This document shows positions 24,976 through 33,911 of a stretch of DNA of 41,058 bases, one piece after another. Source of the DNA: Metaruminococcus_A gallistercoris. Its GTDB lineage: Bacteria > Bacillota > Clostridia > Oscillospirales > Ruminococcaceae. The first letter of the stretch is position 1, and every line of letters starts with the position of its first letter. A program made the position numbers and the translations under genes. The stretch is taken from the NCBI GenBank assembly GCA_904394975.1, contig CAJFNQ010000032.1:1-41058 (forward strand). The letters are read 5' to 3'. The notes under the pieces are model-generated. The model was not told the origin of the DNA and ran no database searches. It was given only the letters and a program-made list of their open reading frames with translations.

Positions 24976-26192
24976 TGCGGGTGTTTTTGTGGGAACTCAA
25001 AAAAATATGGAGCCCGTGGGTGGTGATTGCCACGGTGGTCATTACCATCCTGTGTTATCTGGTTATGGTAAGACCCATGTTTTCCTTGTTCGATTTGGAT
25101 TACCCCGGATGGAAAAAAACGGAATATGAAACGGCGAAAAGCTGGCTGGACCGTTACGGACCCACTTTGGAAGAGAATGAGCGGCTTGACGCAGAGCGGG
25201 ATTATGAACTGGTGCTTGAAGAGATGGAAGCGTTTATTGCGTCCCACCCGGAATTTGCCAAGGCAGGCGTTTACAGCCTGAGCGATTATGAGGATTACCG
25301 GGCACAGGCCGGGATGTTTGAAAACGAAGAGGACAGGGCCTTGTTTGACCAAATTAACGAAATCCTCTATTTTGAAAATGAGACGAACCTCGGCTTTCGT
25401 TACCAGGATATGCCCGGAATCTATTGGTTATATGACAATCGCAATCAGCCGCTTGAGAAAAATCCCGAGTTTCCGAAAGGCTGGTACGAACGGCAGGACG
25501 CTCTTCGAGAGGCAGACGGCCTGCGAAGTGTCATTCCCTCGTCCGTTGTTTCTGATATACAGTCGGTCATGCGTTACGCCATTCTTCTGCCCATTATTGC
25601 CGTGTTTGTTCTAATTGCACCTTATCCGGTCCGAGACCGTTCAAGAGAACTTACCGCGCTTCAGTGGACGAGTAAAACCGGGCGGAAGGTCGTGCGGATA
25701 CAGTTTTGGGCGGCGCTTACTTCCTCTTTTGTTGTTGCGGCGGTTGTGGTGGCCCTCCTGTTTTTACGTTTGTTTATGAGCGGCGGTGCATTTCTTCCGT
25801 TTCTGGATTGCCCGGTCAATGGCTTTATCAATGATTTATACACATTTGGCGGGCTTACCCTGGGGCAGTGGTTGGTTTCATATGCGCTGCTCTGCCTGCT
25901 GTTTGGGTTGCTTTCCGGCGCGTTGGTATTTCTCATCTCCCAGTACAGCAAAAGCTATGTGCCCATGCTGTTAAAACAGCTTCTCCTGTTTGTTTTGATT
26001 GTTCTGCTTGCCTATTACTGCGGAAGCGGCAATCTTCTGGATACGCCACTCGTATTTTATCCGATTGGGAGCGCCGGTTTCCGCACAGGGATAGCGGGCA
26101 TAGAACTCTGGTGTTCCGCTCTGCTCTTTTTGCTGGCTGCCGGAGGATGTCTCATCTATGCATTCTCCCGCAGACGAAAAGAGCTGTTGTAG
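24975..26192 (+). CDS. ABC-2 type permease protein, second subunit
   Basis: A 405-residue protein with the same plan as its neighbour: MRVFLWELKKIWSPW start, one membrane segment, a long acidic outside loop of about 150 residues rich in Tyr and Glu, then about five further segments and a basic tail (SRRRKELL). The matching WELxK starts suggest the two permeases arose by duplication and form a heterodimer with the ATPase encoded upstream. An AAGGA ribosome site lies before ATG 24975. No clear terminator follows; the helicase promoter begins 28 bases downstream. Confidence 0.85.
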   Translation: MRVFLWELKKIWSPWVVIATVVITILCYLVMVRPMFSLFDLDYPGWKKTEYETAKSWLDRYGPTLEENERLDAERDYELVLEEMEAFIASHPEFAKAGVYSLSDYEDYRAQAGMFENEEDRALFDQINEILYFENETNLGFRYQDMPGIYWLYDNRNQPLEKNPEFPKGWYERQDALREADGLRSVIPSSVVSDIQSVMRYAILLPIIAVFVLIAPYPVRDRSRELTALQWTSKTGRKVVRIQFWAALTSSFVVAAVVVALLFLRLFMSGGAFLPFLDCPVNGFINDLYTFGGLTLGQWLVSYALLCLLFGLLSGALVFLISQYSKSYVPMLLKQLLLFVLIVLLAYYCGSGNLLDTPLVFYPIGSAGFRTGIAGIELWCSALLFLLAAGGCLIYAFSRRRKELL

Positions 26193-26219
26193 CGTTTGCT
26201 GTCTAACAGGGGTTGGCAG

Positions 26220-26249
26220 TTGCCGTTTTGGCTGATTGTGTGGTACAAT
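26220..26249 (+). promoter_or_regulatory. Promoter for the PcrA-like helicase
   Basis: TTGCCG and TACAAT with an 18-base spacer lie 68 bases before the GTG start. Confidence 0.5.
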
Positions 26250-26317
26250 CGGGGTAGAAACGGCGGCGGGCAAAATGAACCCAATGCCGCACAATCCAGG
26301 GCAGAGGGGGAAATGCG

Positions 26318-28489
26318 GTGCAGAACCTGTTGGAGGGGCTTAACGAAGCCCAAAGGGAAGCGGTAACATCGACCGAGGGGATGGTCCGGGTGGTCGCGGG
26401 AGCCGGTTCGGGAAAGACCCGTGCGCTTTCCCGGCGGTTTGCTTTTCTCGTCAACGAGATCGGCATCCTGCCAGGGAACATCCTCTGCGTGACCTTTACC
26501 AACAAGTCCGCGGGTGAGATGCGCCAGCGGATCCACAACCTCACCGGCGATAACGACACCGGCTATATCAATACCTTCCACGGCTTTTGTGTTTCCATCC
26601 TGCAGGAGGACAGCCATGCCGTGCAGTACCCCAAAAGCTTTCTGGTGCTTGATAATTCCGACATTGACGCCATGCTCAAAATCATCTACGAGGAACGCGG
26701 GCTGACCCTGCGGGATATGACTTTTTCCCGCGCGCGGGATATGATCGAGATGCTCAAGCTGGTGGAGCGGCCGGATTATTACCTTGACCTGATTAACATG
26801 TCGCTGGAAGTGCTCCATCAGAAATATCTGGAAGCCCAGACGACGAAGGATATCATCTTTTACGGGTATCTTTACCAGGAAAAGAAATGCTTCGGACTGG
26901 ATTACAATGACCTCATTCTGTTTTCTCTTTACATCTTTGAGCAGAACGAGGAGATCCGGCTCAAATGGCAGAAGCGGCTGGAATACATCATGATCGACGA
27001 ATTCCAGGATATTGATAAACCCCAGTACCGGCTGATGGAGGTGCTGTGCGCCTACCACAAAAATTTGTTTGTGGTGGGTGACCCGGACCAGACCATCTAT
27101 ACCTGGCGCGGGGCGGACGTCCGCTATCTGCTGGACTTTGACAAAAAGTTCCCCAACGTAAAAACCATCATGATGATGAAGAATTACCGCTCTACCCCGC
27201 AGATCATCGGCGCGGTGAATTCGCTCATCTCCAAAAACCGCGCACGGATCGAAAAGCAACTGCTCCCCACCCTCCCTGCCGGGCGCCCGGTGGTTTGCCA
27301 CCACGCGGTCAATTCGGAAGCAGAGGCGGACTGGATCGCCGAACAGATCGAGTCTCTGCGGGAAACTGGCGTGCCGTGCAGGGAAATCTGCGTGCTTTAC
27401 CGCGCCCACTATGTGACCCGCACGGTGGAAGAGGCTCTCATCAAAGCGAAAATTCCGTACACCATTTACAGCGGCGTGCAGTTTTTCGGGCGTGCGGAGG
27501 TCAAAGACGCGCTTTCCTACCTGCGGATGGTGGCGTATCAGGATGATCTGTCTTTCCTGCGGGTCGCTAATCTTCCCCGGCGGAATCTGGGCGAGCGGCG
27601 GATGCGCTTTTTGAAGGAATATGCCGCGGAGCACCAATGCACCCTGTTTGAAGCGCTTTGTGAAACATTGGAAGACCCGGTGTTTAAGGGAACAAAGGCC
27701 AAGAGTTTTGTTTCACTCATCCGTTATTATGCCGCGAACTCCGGCGACCGGCCGGTTTCGGAACTGCTTTCCGCCCTGCTCAACGAAAGCGGCTACGAGC
27801 AGATGCTCCGCACCGAAGGCAGCCAGGAACGGCTTGACAATCTGGCGGAGCTCAAGCAGTCGATTTATGAATACGAGACCACCTGCGGGGAGGAGAGCAT
27901 GCTGGAACATTACCTGTCCCACGTGGCGCTGTTTTCCAACAGCGATACCGCCGAACAGCAGGATAAAGTCAAGCTGATGACGGTGCATTCCGCAAAAGGA
28001 CTGGAATTTCCTTATGTTTTTCTCTGCGGGATGAACGAAGGCATCTTCCCGTCGCGCAAGGTGCGCACCCTCCCCGGCATGGAGGAGGAGCGCCGGCTTG
28101 CGTTCGTCGCCATGACCCGTGCGCAAAAGGGGCTGTTTTTAAGTGAATCTGAGGGGCGGAATCTGGACGGTTCGCCCCGTTATCCGTCCCGTTTCCTGCT
28201 GGATATCGGGCGGGAGTTTGTGGAGTACACCCATCCTCCGCAGGAGGGACTGATTGAAGAGACAAGGGAGTATGTCCGCTTGTCCGACCGGTGGCTGGAA
28301 CAGCAGGCGGCCCCCATTGTCCTGGAAGAGGGAACAAGGGTGCGCCACTCCATCTTCGGCCAGGGTACGGTTGTGGGAGCGGATCTGGAGAAAGGCGCGC
28401 ATATCGTGCAGTTTGATGAGATAGACACTCCGCGTGCGATCTCCTTCAAAGCAAAGCTGGAGCCGGAAGCGGATGATCCGGCTACTTGA
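26318..28489 (+). CDS. ATP-dependent DNA helicase, UvrD/PcrA family
   Basis: A 723-residue superfamily 1A helicase with normal length. Walker A AGAGSGKT is at 27-34; FTNKSAGEMRQRI (motif Ia), DEFQD near 227 (motif II), VGDPDQTIYTWRGA (motif III) and TVHSAKGLEFPYVFLCGMNEGIFP (motif V) are intact, as is the EERRLAFVAMTRA motif VI. The C-terminus has a Tudor-like fold beginning RVRHSIFGQGTVVG, as in PcrA, where it links to RNA polymerase. It acts in DNA repair and replication restart. The GTG start is fixed by a GAGGGGG site; an ATG at 26313 is out of frame. A long perfect terminator follows. Confidence 0.93.
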   Translation: MQNLLEGLNEAQREAVTSTEGMVRVVAGAGSGKTRALSRRFAFLVNEIGILPGNILCVTFTNKSAGEMRQRIHNLTGDNDTGYINTFHGFCVSILQEDSHAVQYPKSFLVLDNSDIDAMLKIIYEERGLTLRDMTFSRARDMIEMLKLVERPDYYLDLINMSLEVLHQKYLEAQTTKDIIFYGYLYQEKKCFGLDYNDLILFSLYIFEQNEEIRLKWQKRLEYIMIDEFQDIDKPQYRLMEVLCAYHKNLFVVGDPDQTIYTWRGADVRYLLDFDKKFPNVKTIMMMKNYRSTPQIIGAVNSLISKNRARIEKQLLPTLPAGRPVVCHHAVNSEAEADWIAEQIESLRETGVPCREICVLYRAHYVTRTVEEALIKAKIPYTIYSGVQFFGRAEVKDALSYLRMVAYQDDLSFLRVANLPRRNLGERRMRFLKEYAAEHQCTLFEALCETLEDPVFKGTKAKSFVSLIRYYAANSGDRPVSELLSALLNESGYEQMLRTEGSQERLDNLAELKQSIYEYETTCGEESMLEHYLSHVALFSNSDTAEQQDKVKLMTVHSAKGLEFPYVFLCGMNEGIFPSRKVRTLPGMEEERRLAFVAMTRAQKGLFLSESEGRNLDGSPRYPSRFLLDIGREFVEYTHPPQEGLIEETREYVRLSDRWLEQQAAPIVLEEGTRVRHSIFGQGTVVGADLEKGAHIVQFDEIDTPRAISFKAKLEPEADDPAT

Positions 28490-28493
28490 CAGA

Positions 28494-28532
28494 AAAAGGC
28501 CGCGTTCAACATTTTGTTGAACGCGGCCTTTT
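28494..28532. terminator. Bidirectional terminator, 18-bp perfect stem
   Basis: Arms AAAAGGCCGCGTTCAACA and its complement are separated by three T bases. It lies between the convergent helicase and flavoprotein genes. Confidence 0.9.
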
Positions 28533-28570
28533 GATTTGTAAAACGATGGGTCAAAAGCGGTAAATGGTCG

Positions 28571-29173
28571 TTATTCGATTTGCATAGTGTCCATCTCTTC
28601 GCGGGTCACGCCGTTTTTCTTTGCGTAATTGATCCAGTAGCCGGTCGAAGCGTTGAGAAACATCTTTTTTGAAATGGGCATGGTGACCTTGAATTCCTCA
28701 TACGCACGGTGAACGATGGAACGGGCGAATTTTTTGATTTTGGATGAAACAAAAATCTTGAACGGTGAATTGAGGATAGCCTCGCCGCTGCCGATTTTTA
28801 AGACAGAACCGAACGGATAGCCGTTTTTTCGGCAGAAGATGCGGACCATCTTCACCGCGATGTTGTTTTGATGGGGTTCCAGAAAACCGCAGTTGACCAT
28901 CACCGAGATAACCGGCTTGCTTTGAGGCGGATTCTGCTCCAGACGTTTCAAAAAGTTTAGCAGCGTGACCGGAATGCCGTCCGCGTAAAGGGGAAAGACC
29001 AGCACAAGGTGTGAAAATCCGTTTATTTTTTCGCAGAGTTCTACGTGGTTGTTTTTGGTGATGTTAAAATATTCTGTCTCCAGACCGCACGCTTTGGAAA
29101 AAAGTTCCGCATAGCCTTTCGAGTTGGATTTCGGCGCGCGCGGGCTGCCGTTTAACAGCATTACTTTTTCCAT
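28571..29173 (-). CDS. Flavodoxin-like NAD(P)H-dependent oxidoreductase
   Basis: A 200-residue flavodoxin-fold protein. The phosphate-binding loop region LLNGSPRAPKSNSKGYAE at the N-terminus matches FMN-reductase-type proteins, and LVLVFPLYADGIPVTLLNFLKR is the central strand and loop contacting the flavin. The C-terminal 50 residues are basic and helical. Its start overlaps the upstream gene by 13 bases, so the two are translationally coupled and probably partners. It likely transfers electrons or reduces a quinone-like compound. The substrate is not known. Confidence 0.85.
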   Translation of the reverse strand: MEKVMLLNGSPRAPKSNSKGYAELFSKACGLETEYFNITKNNHVELCEKINGFSHLVLVFPLYADGIPVTLLNFLKRLEQNPPQSKPVISVMVNCGFLEPHQNNIAVKMVRIFCRKNGYPFGSVLKIGSGEAILNSPFKIFVSSKIKKFARSIVHRAYEEFKVTMPISKKMFLNASTGYWINYAKKNGVTREEMDTMQIE

Positions 29174-29676
29174 TTTTCCACCTCGTTTCGTACCGCTTCT
29201 TCCACCTGGGATTCGGTCGTGAAGATGATTTGATGGGATTCGAAATTCATGTTCTTGGCGTTTCGTTCCACCAGCTGTTCAAAAACTTCCCGCTCCTCGC
29301 GGTCGGTGTCGCCGTACGCAACAATGGTTGCTTTTTTTAGTGCGACCGCCCGCTGTACGTGGTGGGTCTCTCCGTTTAACAGGCGGATGAAGGCTTTCTG
29401 CACCGGGATCGCCCGTTCGAGCATGGTTTTCATAATTGTATCATAACCGCCGTACTTAATGTGGCTGACATAGATCACCGTGTCGCTCTGCGCGATCAGC
29501 GGGTACACCGCAACGGCGTCGTCCCGGATCACACAGCGGCCGGGCGTTTTGGTCCAGCAGCCGAAGCAGCCTACACAGTTGGCTATTTTTAAAGAAGACA
29601 GGTCTACTATGCGAATACCGGGTTTGCCTTCTGCCTCTGGAAGCTTCAGAGGTTTGTCGCTTAAAATCAGTTTCAT
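29161..29676 (-). CDS. Flavodoxin family/NADPH-dependent FMN reductase-like protein with Cys-rich loop
   Basis: A 171-residue flavodoxin-like protein. A CVGCFGCW motif near residue 36 followed by a further Cys (GRCVI) is typical of iron-sulfur flavoprotein-type reductases. YVSHIKYGGYD provides the flavin loop. The N-terminal phosphate-loop strand (MKLILSDKPLKL) is unusually short and lacks the usual GSPR. I set the start at ATG 29676 because GAGG is well spaced to it; a GTG two codons upstream is in frame. It overlaps the downstream flavodoxin gene by 13 bases. Confidence 0.8.
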   Translation of the reverse strand: MKLILSDKPLKLPEAEGKPGIRIVDLSSLKIANCVGCFGCWTKTPGRCVIRDDAVAVYPLIAQSDTVIYVSHIKYGGYDTIMKTMLERAIPVQKAFIRLLNGETHHVQRAVALKKATIVAYGDTDREEREVFEQLVERNAKNMNFESHQIIFTTESQVEEAVRNEVEKWKK

Positions 29677-29923
29677 ATGCACCTCAAGTCATAATGTTCA
29701 CTGTAAATAATTATATAAAACAAGTATACAATCGCATTGTGAATCTGTAAAGAAGAAAAACAAGAGAATTTGTGAATATCATTCATAGTCTACCCATTTT
29801 TTGAATCAAATCCTGAAAAATTAGTTTTGATGAAATACGAACGTGGCAATGATGTTAAAAAGTGTGCGTTTGATGGCTTTTTATTTGTATACACTCAGAG
29901 CAGCATGAAGAAGGTTTTACAGC
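29677..29923. other. Intergenic region, minus-strand -10 box only
   Basis: About 250 AT-rich bases without a coding region. A minus-strand TATAAT at 29710-29715 could start the flavodoxin pair; no convincing -35 is seen. The rest shows nothing recognisable. Confidence 0.35.
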
Positions 29924-29952
29924 AAAAAGAGCGGACAATACATCCGCTCTTT
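29924..29952 (-). terminator. Terminator after the acetyltransferase
   Basis: 10-bp stem AAAGAGCGGA / TCCGCTCTTT with a seven-base loop, and a T run on the minus strand, 25 bases past the stop at 29977. Confidence 0.8.
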
Positions 29953-29976
29953 ACTTTGCCTTTGTGGCTGTTTGGG

Positions 29977-30576
29977 TTATTTGATATCCGCTTCGATAAA
30001 ATGATGAGGATACTGTTCCCAGTATTTCATGTAGGTTTTGTCACGGTCTTGGTCAAAATTCAGCTGGTACATGCGAAAGGTGACCGGAAAATTCTTCGGC
30101 TGCCATTGTTCCACATAAGAGTAGCGGTAGTGCATGCCTGTTTTTTTCATCACATCACCGCTGTGAGGGTTGTGAATGTCGTGTGTGGCGGTAATGAACG
30201 GATACCCCGCTTCACGGATGCGGCCGACAGCCGCAAGAGAAGCTTCCGTTGTTATTCCTTTGTGCCAGTATTCTTTTTTTAGCGCGTAACCAAAATCATT
30301 GCTTTCGGTTCCGGATAGCCAGACGTATCCGATGGGAATATTCGTTTCTTTCAGACAGACTGCGTACCGGTATGCGGAAGGCTTGTCATAATAAGACAGG
30401 AATCGCTGCTGTAAAAATACGGCTGTTTCTTCCGGTGTTTTGACAGGGAACCAGGGAAGGAAGGTGTTTACATCCTCGTCGCTTAGCAGCTCAAACAGAG
30501 GAGTTATGTCGTTTGGGGTTAACTTTCTTAAAATTAATCGCTCTGTTTGAAGCAGCGGTGTGTTTTCGTTAATCAT
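29977..30576 (-). CDS. GNAT family N-acetyltransferase (RimJ/RimL-like)
   Basis: A 199-residue acetyltransferase. It opens LLQTERLILRKLTPNDI as in RimJ/RimL-type proteins. The acetyl-CoA loop appears in the segment YWHKGITTEASLAAVGRIREAG, in which the usual R/QxxGxG/A is represented by HKGITTEA, and HDIHNPHSGDVMKKTGM is the conserved Asn-x-x-Ser region. It acetylates an amino group on a protein, antibiotic or small amine, not further resolvable. GAAAGGGA precedes the ATG. It is a single-gene unit with its own terminator. Confidence 0.88.
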   Translation of the reverse strand: MINENTPLLQTERLILRKLTPNDITPLFELLSDEDVNTFLPWFPVKTPEETAVFLQQRFLSYYDKPSAYRYAVCLKETNIPIGYVWLSGTESNDFGYALKKEYWHKGITTEASLAAVGRIREAGYPFITATHDIHNPHSGDVMKKTGMHYRYSYVEQWQPKNFPVTFRMYQLNFDQDRDKTYMKYWEQYPHHFIEADIK

Positions 30577-30846
30577 ATTTTCCCTTTCTTTCGTACAGAA
30601 TATCTGACCGAAGGCTTTTTACACAGCGGATTATATCGGGGTACCAGAACTTTTAGAACGGAGGTCTGGTAAAGCGGTGCGAGTTCGCTTACCCGTTGGG
30701 CTGACCTGACTGAAAAGCTGTTTAAAGATAGAAAACCGTTATAGATAACAGCTGGATGCTTCGGCCTTTTTGTGGCTGGATAAATTTGAAAAAATACCGG
30801 AGAGGACGCCTTTTGACTTAAAACAACGGTTTCGGATGGATGGCCT
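30577..30846. other. Intergenic region with several weak inverted repeats
   Basis: About 270 bases. TACCAGA (30642-30648) and TCTGGTA (30665-30671) form an inverted repeat, followed by AAGCG/CGCTT. No T run follows, so it is not a clear terminator. No convincing gene is present on either strand. Confidence 0.3.
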
Positions 30847-32687
30847 TTACAGCAAAGTATTTCCGAATCCCGGCAGATACCCCCGGTCGACCAAACCAAT
30901 CAGAGCCAGTAGTCCGCTCCATTGGTAAAACGGGTCGCTGTTTTGTACATCGTCTCCTTCGCCGGTGTCCGCATTGTAGTTTTCGTGAACATGGCGGTGT
31001 TTGCACCACTCGTTTAACAAAAGCGCAAGCGACCGTTCGACCAGATATTTGCGCGCTTCACAGTCCGGGTATTGAAGCATTCCCAGATAAACCAGAAAGT
31101 TGAGCGGCGCCCAGATGCGTCCGCGCCAGTAGTTGTTGTCATGGTATGCGGGGTCGTTGCGGGCAATAGCCGGCAAAATCCATTCACCGTAAAATTCATC
31201 GGGGTAAAAAAGTGTTCGTTCATCATCCGCTCAAACTGCTGCGGGCTCGGTGTACCGGTAAGCAGCGGATAAAAATTGCAGGGGGAGATGCGCCGGCTGA
31301 AGCAATGCTCGTCGGTCTTGTAGTTGTAGTAAAAGCCGTTTTTCTCATCCCACAGCTGTTTTATGTTCTGTTTGAGCTTTTCTGCACGCTGTGTTAATTC
31401 CTGTTGTTCTGCGGTTTTTCCCAGAATGCCCGCAAGCTCAGCCAGCACCTCGCAATCATGGATGTACAGGCTGTTCAGGCCGACATCCCAAAGCTTGTGT
31501 ACGCTTTTTTGTGTGTCGAAACGGATTTCGTCTTCGTCATACAGCGGCGAATTGTCCATGCCGGATTCCAGCGCACCGCCGTTGTTGCAAAAGATGCCGT
31601 CCATTTCCCACTTGTTGTCGTAACGGTTGGAACCCCAGCTGAGCAGTTCGCCGTTAAGGCGCGCGCTGACCCACCATCGGTTCCAGGTGAGCAGCTGAGG
31701 AAAGGTTTTTTCCAAAAACCACAGCTGCGGGTCGCGGCGGTAAATTTCACGGACAGCGATGGAGCCGACCGGCGGCTGTGAACGGTCAAAGGTTTTGCGG
31801 CCGTTGCCCATGGAGCCGTTTGGCACAAAGCCTTCCGGGGTCTTCTCGTTTAATATTTCAAGGGCGTTTGCGCGTCCGCGCGCCGGGTCGTCGAGTGAAA
31901 GCATCATTGCCGCAAAAAAGTTGTCCCAGCAGAACATGCCATATCCGCCGCGCTGAAGGTTCCAGACCCGGCTGACATTGGAGGTGATGCGTTTTTTCTG
32001 CGGTTCGTAAATCTCGTTCCAGGCAAGACAGGTCTGCATGGCTTCCCAGGCGTCAGCCAATTCACCATACTGCTGTTTTTGCGCTTCCCATCGCTGCTTC
32101 GCATTGGCAAGCTGCTGTTCCACCGTGTCTTGCGTATCTTTTAAATTGGTTGAAAAATACGCGCTTTCGGAAAGCTCGACCGGAAGGTATCCCGCTTGGC
32201 AGGGGAGGGTGACTTCCTCGTGTAATTTTCCGCTGACGAGATGAAACTCCATGGTTTCACCTTTGGGGTTGTTCCAGTAAAGAGAGTTCTCTTTTCGCAT
32301 GCTGTATCCTGGGAAGTTCCATAACACAGCGCCTTCTGCTACACAAAGCGGAACAAACCGCGTGGTGTTTTCGAGGAGTGATACTTTCATGACAAGTTCG
32401 GCAGAGCTCTGCCCGTGCGCGGTCTCAATCCGGAAACGGAGACGCCGCCAGGAAATGTCAAGGGAAGTATAGCTGCCGTCATATGCGTGGGGACCTGCCT
32501 GCACAACGGCGGATTCGTCATTGAATACACCAATCAGGGGTTCTTTGAGATACTGCCCTCTTAAAAATTCCTTAAACCCGATGTTAATTGCGTATCCCTG
32601 CGGCATGCGCACATGACAGGAAAGTGAACGTGTGTCCCATGTGTTGAAGCCTTGTATAAGCTGCTGTTTTTCTTGTTCGTACTGCAT
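30847..32687 (-). pseudogene. GH63-like glycosidase (mannosylglycerate hydrolase-like/YgjK type), interrupted by a one-base frameshift
   Basis: The frame from ATG 32687 encodes an N-terminal beta domain and an (alpha/alpha)6 barrel with GYGMFCWDNFFAAMM, DRSQPP near residue 300 and ESGMDNSP near 370, all family-typical, with D300 and the Asp in SGMDNSP in catalytic positions. At about 31200 the frame is lost. The family sequence continues in another frame (EWILPAIARNDPAYHDNNYWRGRIWAPLNFL) to the stop at 30847. Adding one C on the coding strand in the CCCG run (one G on the plus strand) restores about 613 residues. No signal peptide is present. The enzyme would cleave alpha-linked glucosides or similar sugars. 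It could be a true pseudogene or a sequencing error. Confidence 0.85.
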
Positions 32688-32718
32688 TGTATCACGCCCT
32701 TAGCGATTGATTGAACTT

Positions 32719-32746
32719 ATGGTAGCACAAAGAAAAAAGAAGACAA
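32719..32746 (-). promoter_or_regulatory. Promoter for the GH63-like gene
   Basis: Minus-strand TTGTCT, 16-base spacer, TACCAT, about 30 bases before the ATG. It is divergent from the ArsR-type gene promoter. Confidence 0.45.
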
Positions 32747-32837
32747 TAAGCAAGGCAAACAATTGATTGGTAACGGGATAAAAATTACGTTTGTAAAAGG
32801 ATTTCCGAACAGAAACGATGAAAAACACAGCCGGAGA

Positions 32838-32866
32838 TTGACATTGGTTCTTTTTCGGGGTATAGT
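32838..32866 (+). promoter_or_regulatory. Sigma-A promoter for the ArsR-type regulator
   Basis: Perfect TTGACA (32838-32843), 17-base spacer and TATAGT (32861-32866). The expected start of transcription is just before the palindrome at 32894. Confidence 0.7.
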
Positions 32867-32893
32867 ACATGTAATTAACAAAATTGTAAATTG

Positions 32894-32908
32894 GATACAG
32901 CCTGTATC
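32894..32908. promoter_or_regulatory. Palindromic operator candidate
   Basis: GATACAG and CTGTATC are exact complements around a single C, about 28 bases after the -10 box and 26 bases before the TTG start. ArsR-type repressors bind such short palindromes, so autorepression is likely. A single GATACA half-site also lies just before the GH63-like start codon. Confidence 0.5.
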
Positions 32909-32933
32909 ATCCAAAAAGAAAAGGAGCATCGGT

Positions 32934-33833
32934 TTGAAGATTGATTTGTCTGAACAGTGGCTTCCGGTTTATGAGGCGCTGGCAAGTGATGTGCGCCTGA
33001 AGATCATCCATCTTCTGGCGGAAAGGCCTATGAACATCAAAGAGATTGCTCAGGCGCTGGGATTGAGTAGCGCCATCATTACCATGCATATCAAAAAGCT
33101 TGAAAAGGCACAGATTGTAACGGCAGAACGTGTAAGCGGAAACGGAGCGGTGCAAAAGCGCTGCCGTTTGAACACCGAGTCGATTGAGATTGCTTTTCCC
33201 CATCCGAAAACCTCCGGGAAGGTGTCTGAATTCAGCCTTCCGATCGGCCATTATACCGACTTTTCTGTTTGCCCTACCTGCGGGCTTGCGACCACCCGCA
33301 AAATCATCGGCTATTTTGATGACCCGCGGTATTTTCTAGACCCTGAGCGGGTCAACAGTGGAATCCTTTGGTTTGCTTCGGGATTTGTAGAGTATAAAAT
33401 GCCGAATTATCTGCTCAAAGGGCAAACTGTGCAGGCAGTTGAGATTTCGCTGGAACTTGGCTCCGAAGCGCCGGGCGTTAACAACGACTGGCCGTCGGAC
33501 ATTGGGTTTTATCTCAACGGCGTGCGCCTCGGCCAATGGACCTGCCCGGGCGATTTCGGGGGAACAAGAGGCCGTTTTACCCCGGACTGGTGGAGCCCTG
33601 ATATCGGTCAGTTCGGGCTGTTAAAGGTCATTCGGGTGGATGAGACCGGTTCATATATCGACGGGGACCGTGTATCCGGTATTACTGTGCAGGAACTCGA
33701 CCTGCTTCGGAAGCAATGGTCGTTCCGTGTGGAAGTTTCCGAACAGGCTGAACATTGTGGCGGGGTGACCATTTTTGGTTCCGGTTTTGGAAATTATAAT
33801 CAGGACATCCTGTTTCGGGTGTATTATTCTTAA
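32934..33833 (+). CDS. ArsR-family winged-helix regulator with large C-terminal domain
   Basis: A 299-residue regulator. Residues about 8-80 form a winged helix (VRLKIIHLLAERPMNIKEIAQALGLSSAIITMHIKKLEKAQIV), close to ArsR. Typical ArsR proteins are about 100 residues; here some 200 residues follow. They contain CPTCG, a beta-rich region (EYKMPNYLLKGQTVQAVEISLELGS), and a Trp/Gly-rich end (TPDWWSPDIGQFGLL). This tail looks like a carbohydrate-binding or cupin-like sensor rather than a metal site. The start is a TTG at 32934 behind AAGGAG, seven bases away. The divergent GH63-like gene and nearby GH51 gene are probable targets. Confidence 0.8.
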   Translation: MKIDLSEQWLPVYEALASDVRLKIIHLLAERPMNIKEIAQALGLSSAIITMHIKKLEKAQIVTAERVSGNGAVQKRCRLNTESIEIAFPHPKTSGKVSEFSLPIGHYTDFSVCPTCGLATTRKIIGYFDDPRYFLDPERVNSGILWFASGFVEYKMPNYLLKGQTVQAVEISLELGSEAPGVNNDWPSDIGFYLNGVRLGQWTCPGDFGGTRGRFTPDWWSPDIGQFGLLKVIRVDETGSYIDGDRVSGITVQELDLLRKQWSFRVEVSEQAEHCGGVTIFGSGFGNYNQDILFRVYYS

Positions 33834-33868
33834 AAAACGTTTTTAAAAATTGAAAAAGAAGAAAAACG

Positions 33869-33898
33869 AAAGCTGCCGGTTTTACCGGCAGCTTTTTG
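33869..33898. terminator. Bidirectional terminator
   Basis: Perfect 12-bp stem AAAGCTGCCGGT / ACCGGCAGCTTT with TTT loop and T run. It lies between the convergent regulator and GH51 genes. Confidence 0.9.
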
Positions 33899-33911
33899 AT
33901 TGGGTAAGGAA

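Noticed and set aside
26156..27637. 493-codon open frame on the minus strand opposite the helicase
   Set aside because: It lies antisense to an intact helicase with all motifs, has no family motif or ribosome site, and arises from GC-biased third positions.
30642..30671. TACCAGA/TCTGGTA repeat considered as terminator of the GH63-like gene
   Set aside because: The stem is only seven bases with a long loop and no T run follows on either strand.
30573..30899. Short minus-strand frame between the acetyltransferase and glycosidase genes
   Set aside because: No ribosome site, no recognisable sequence, and it overlaps the end of the glycosidase gene.
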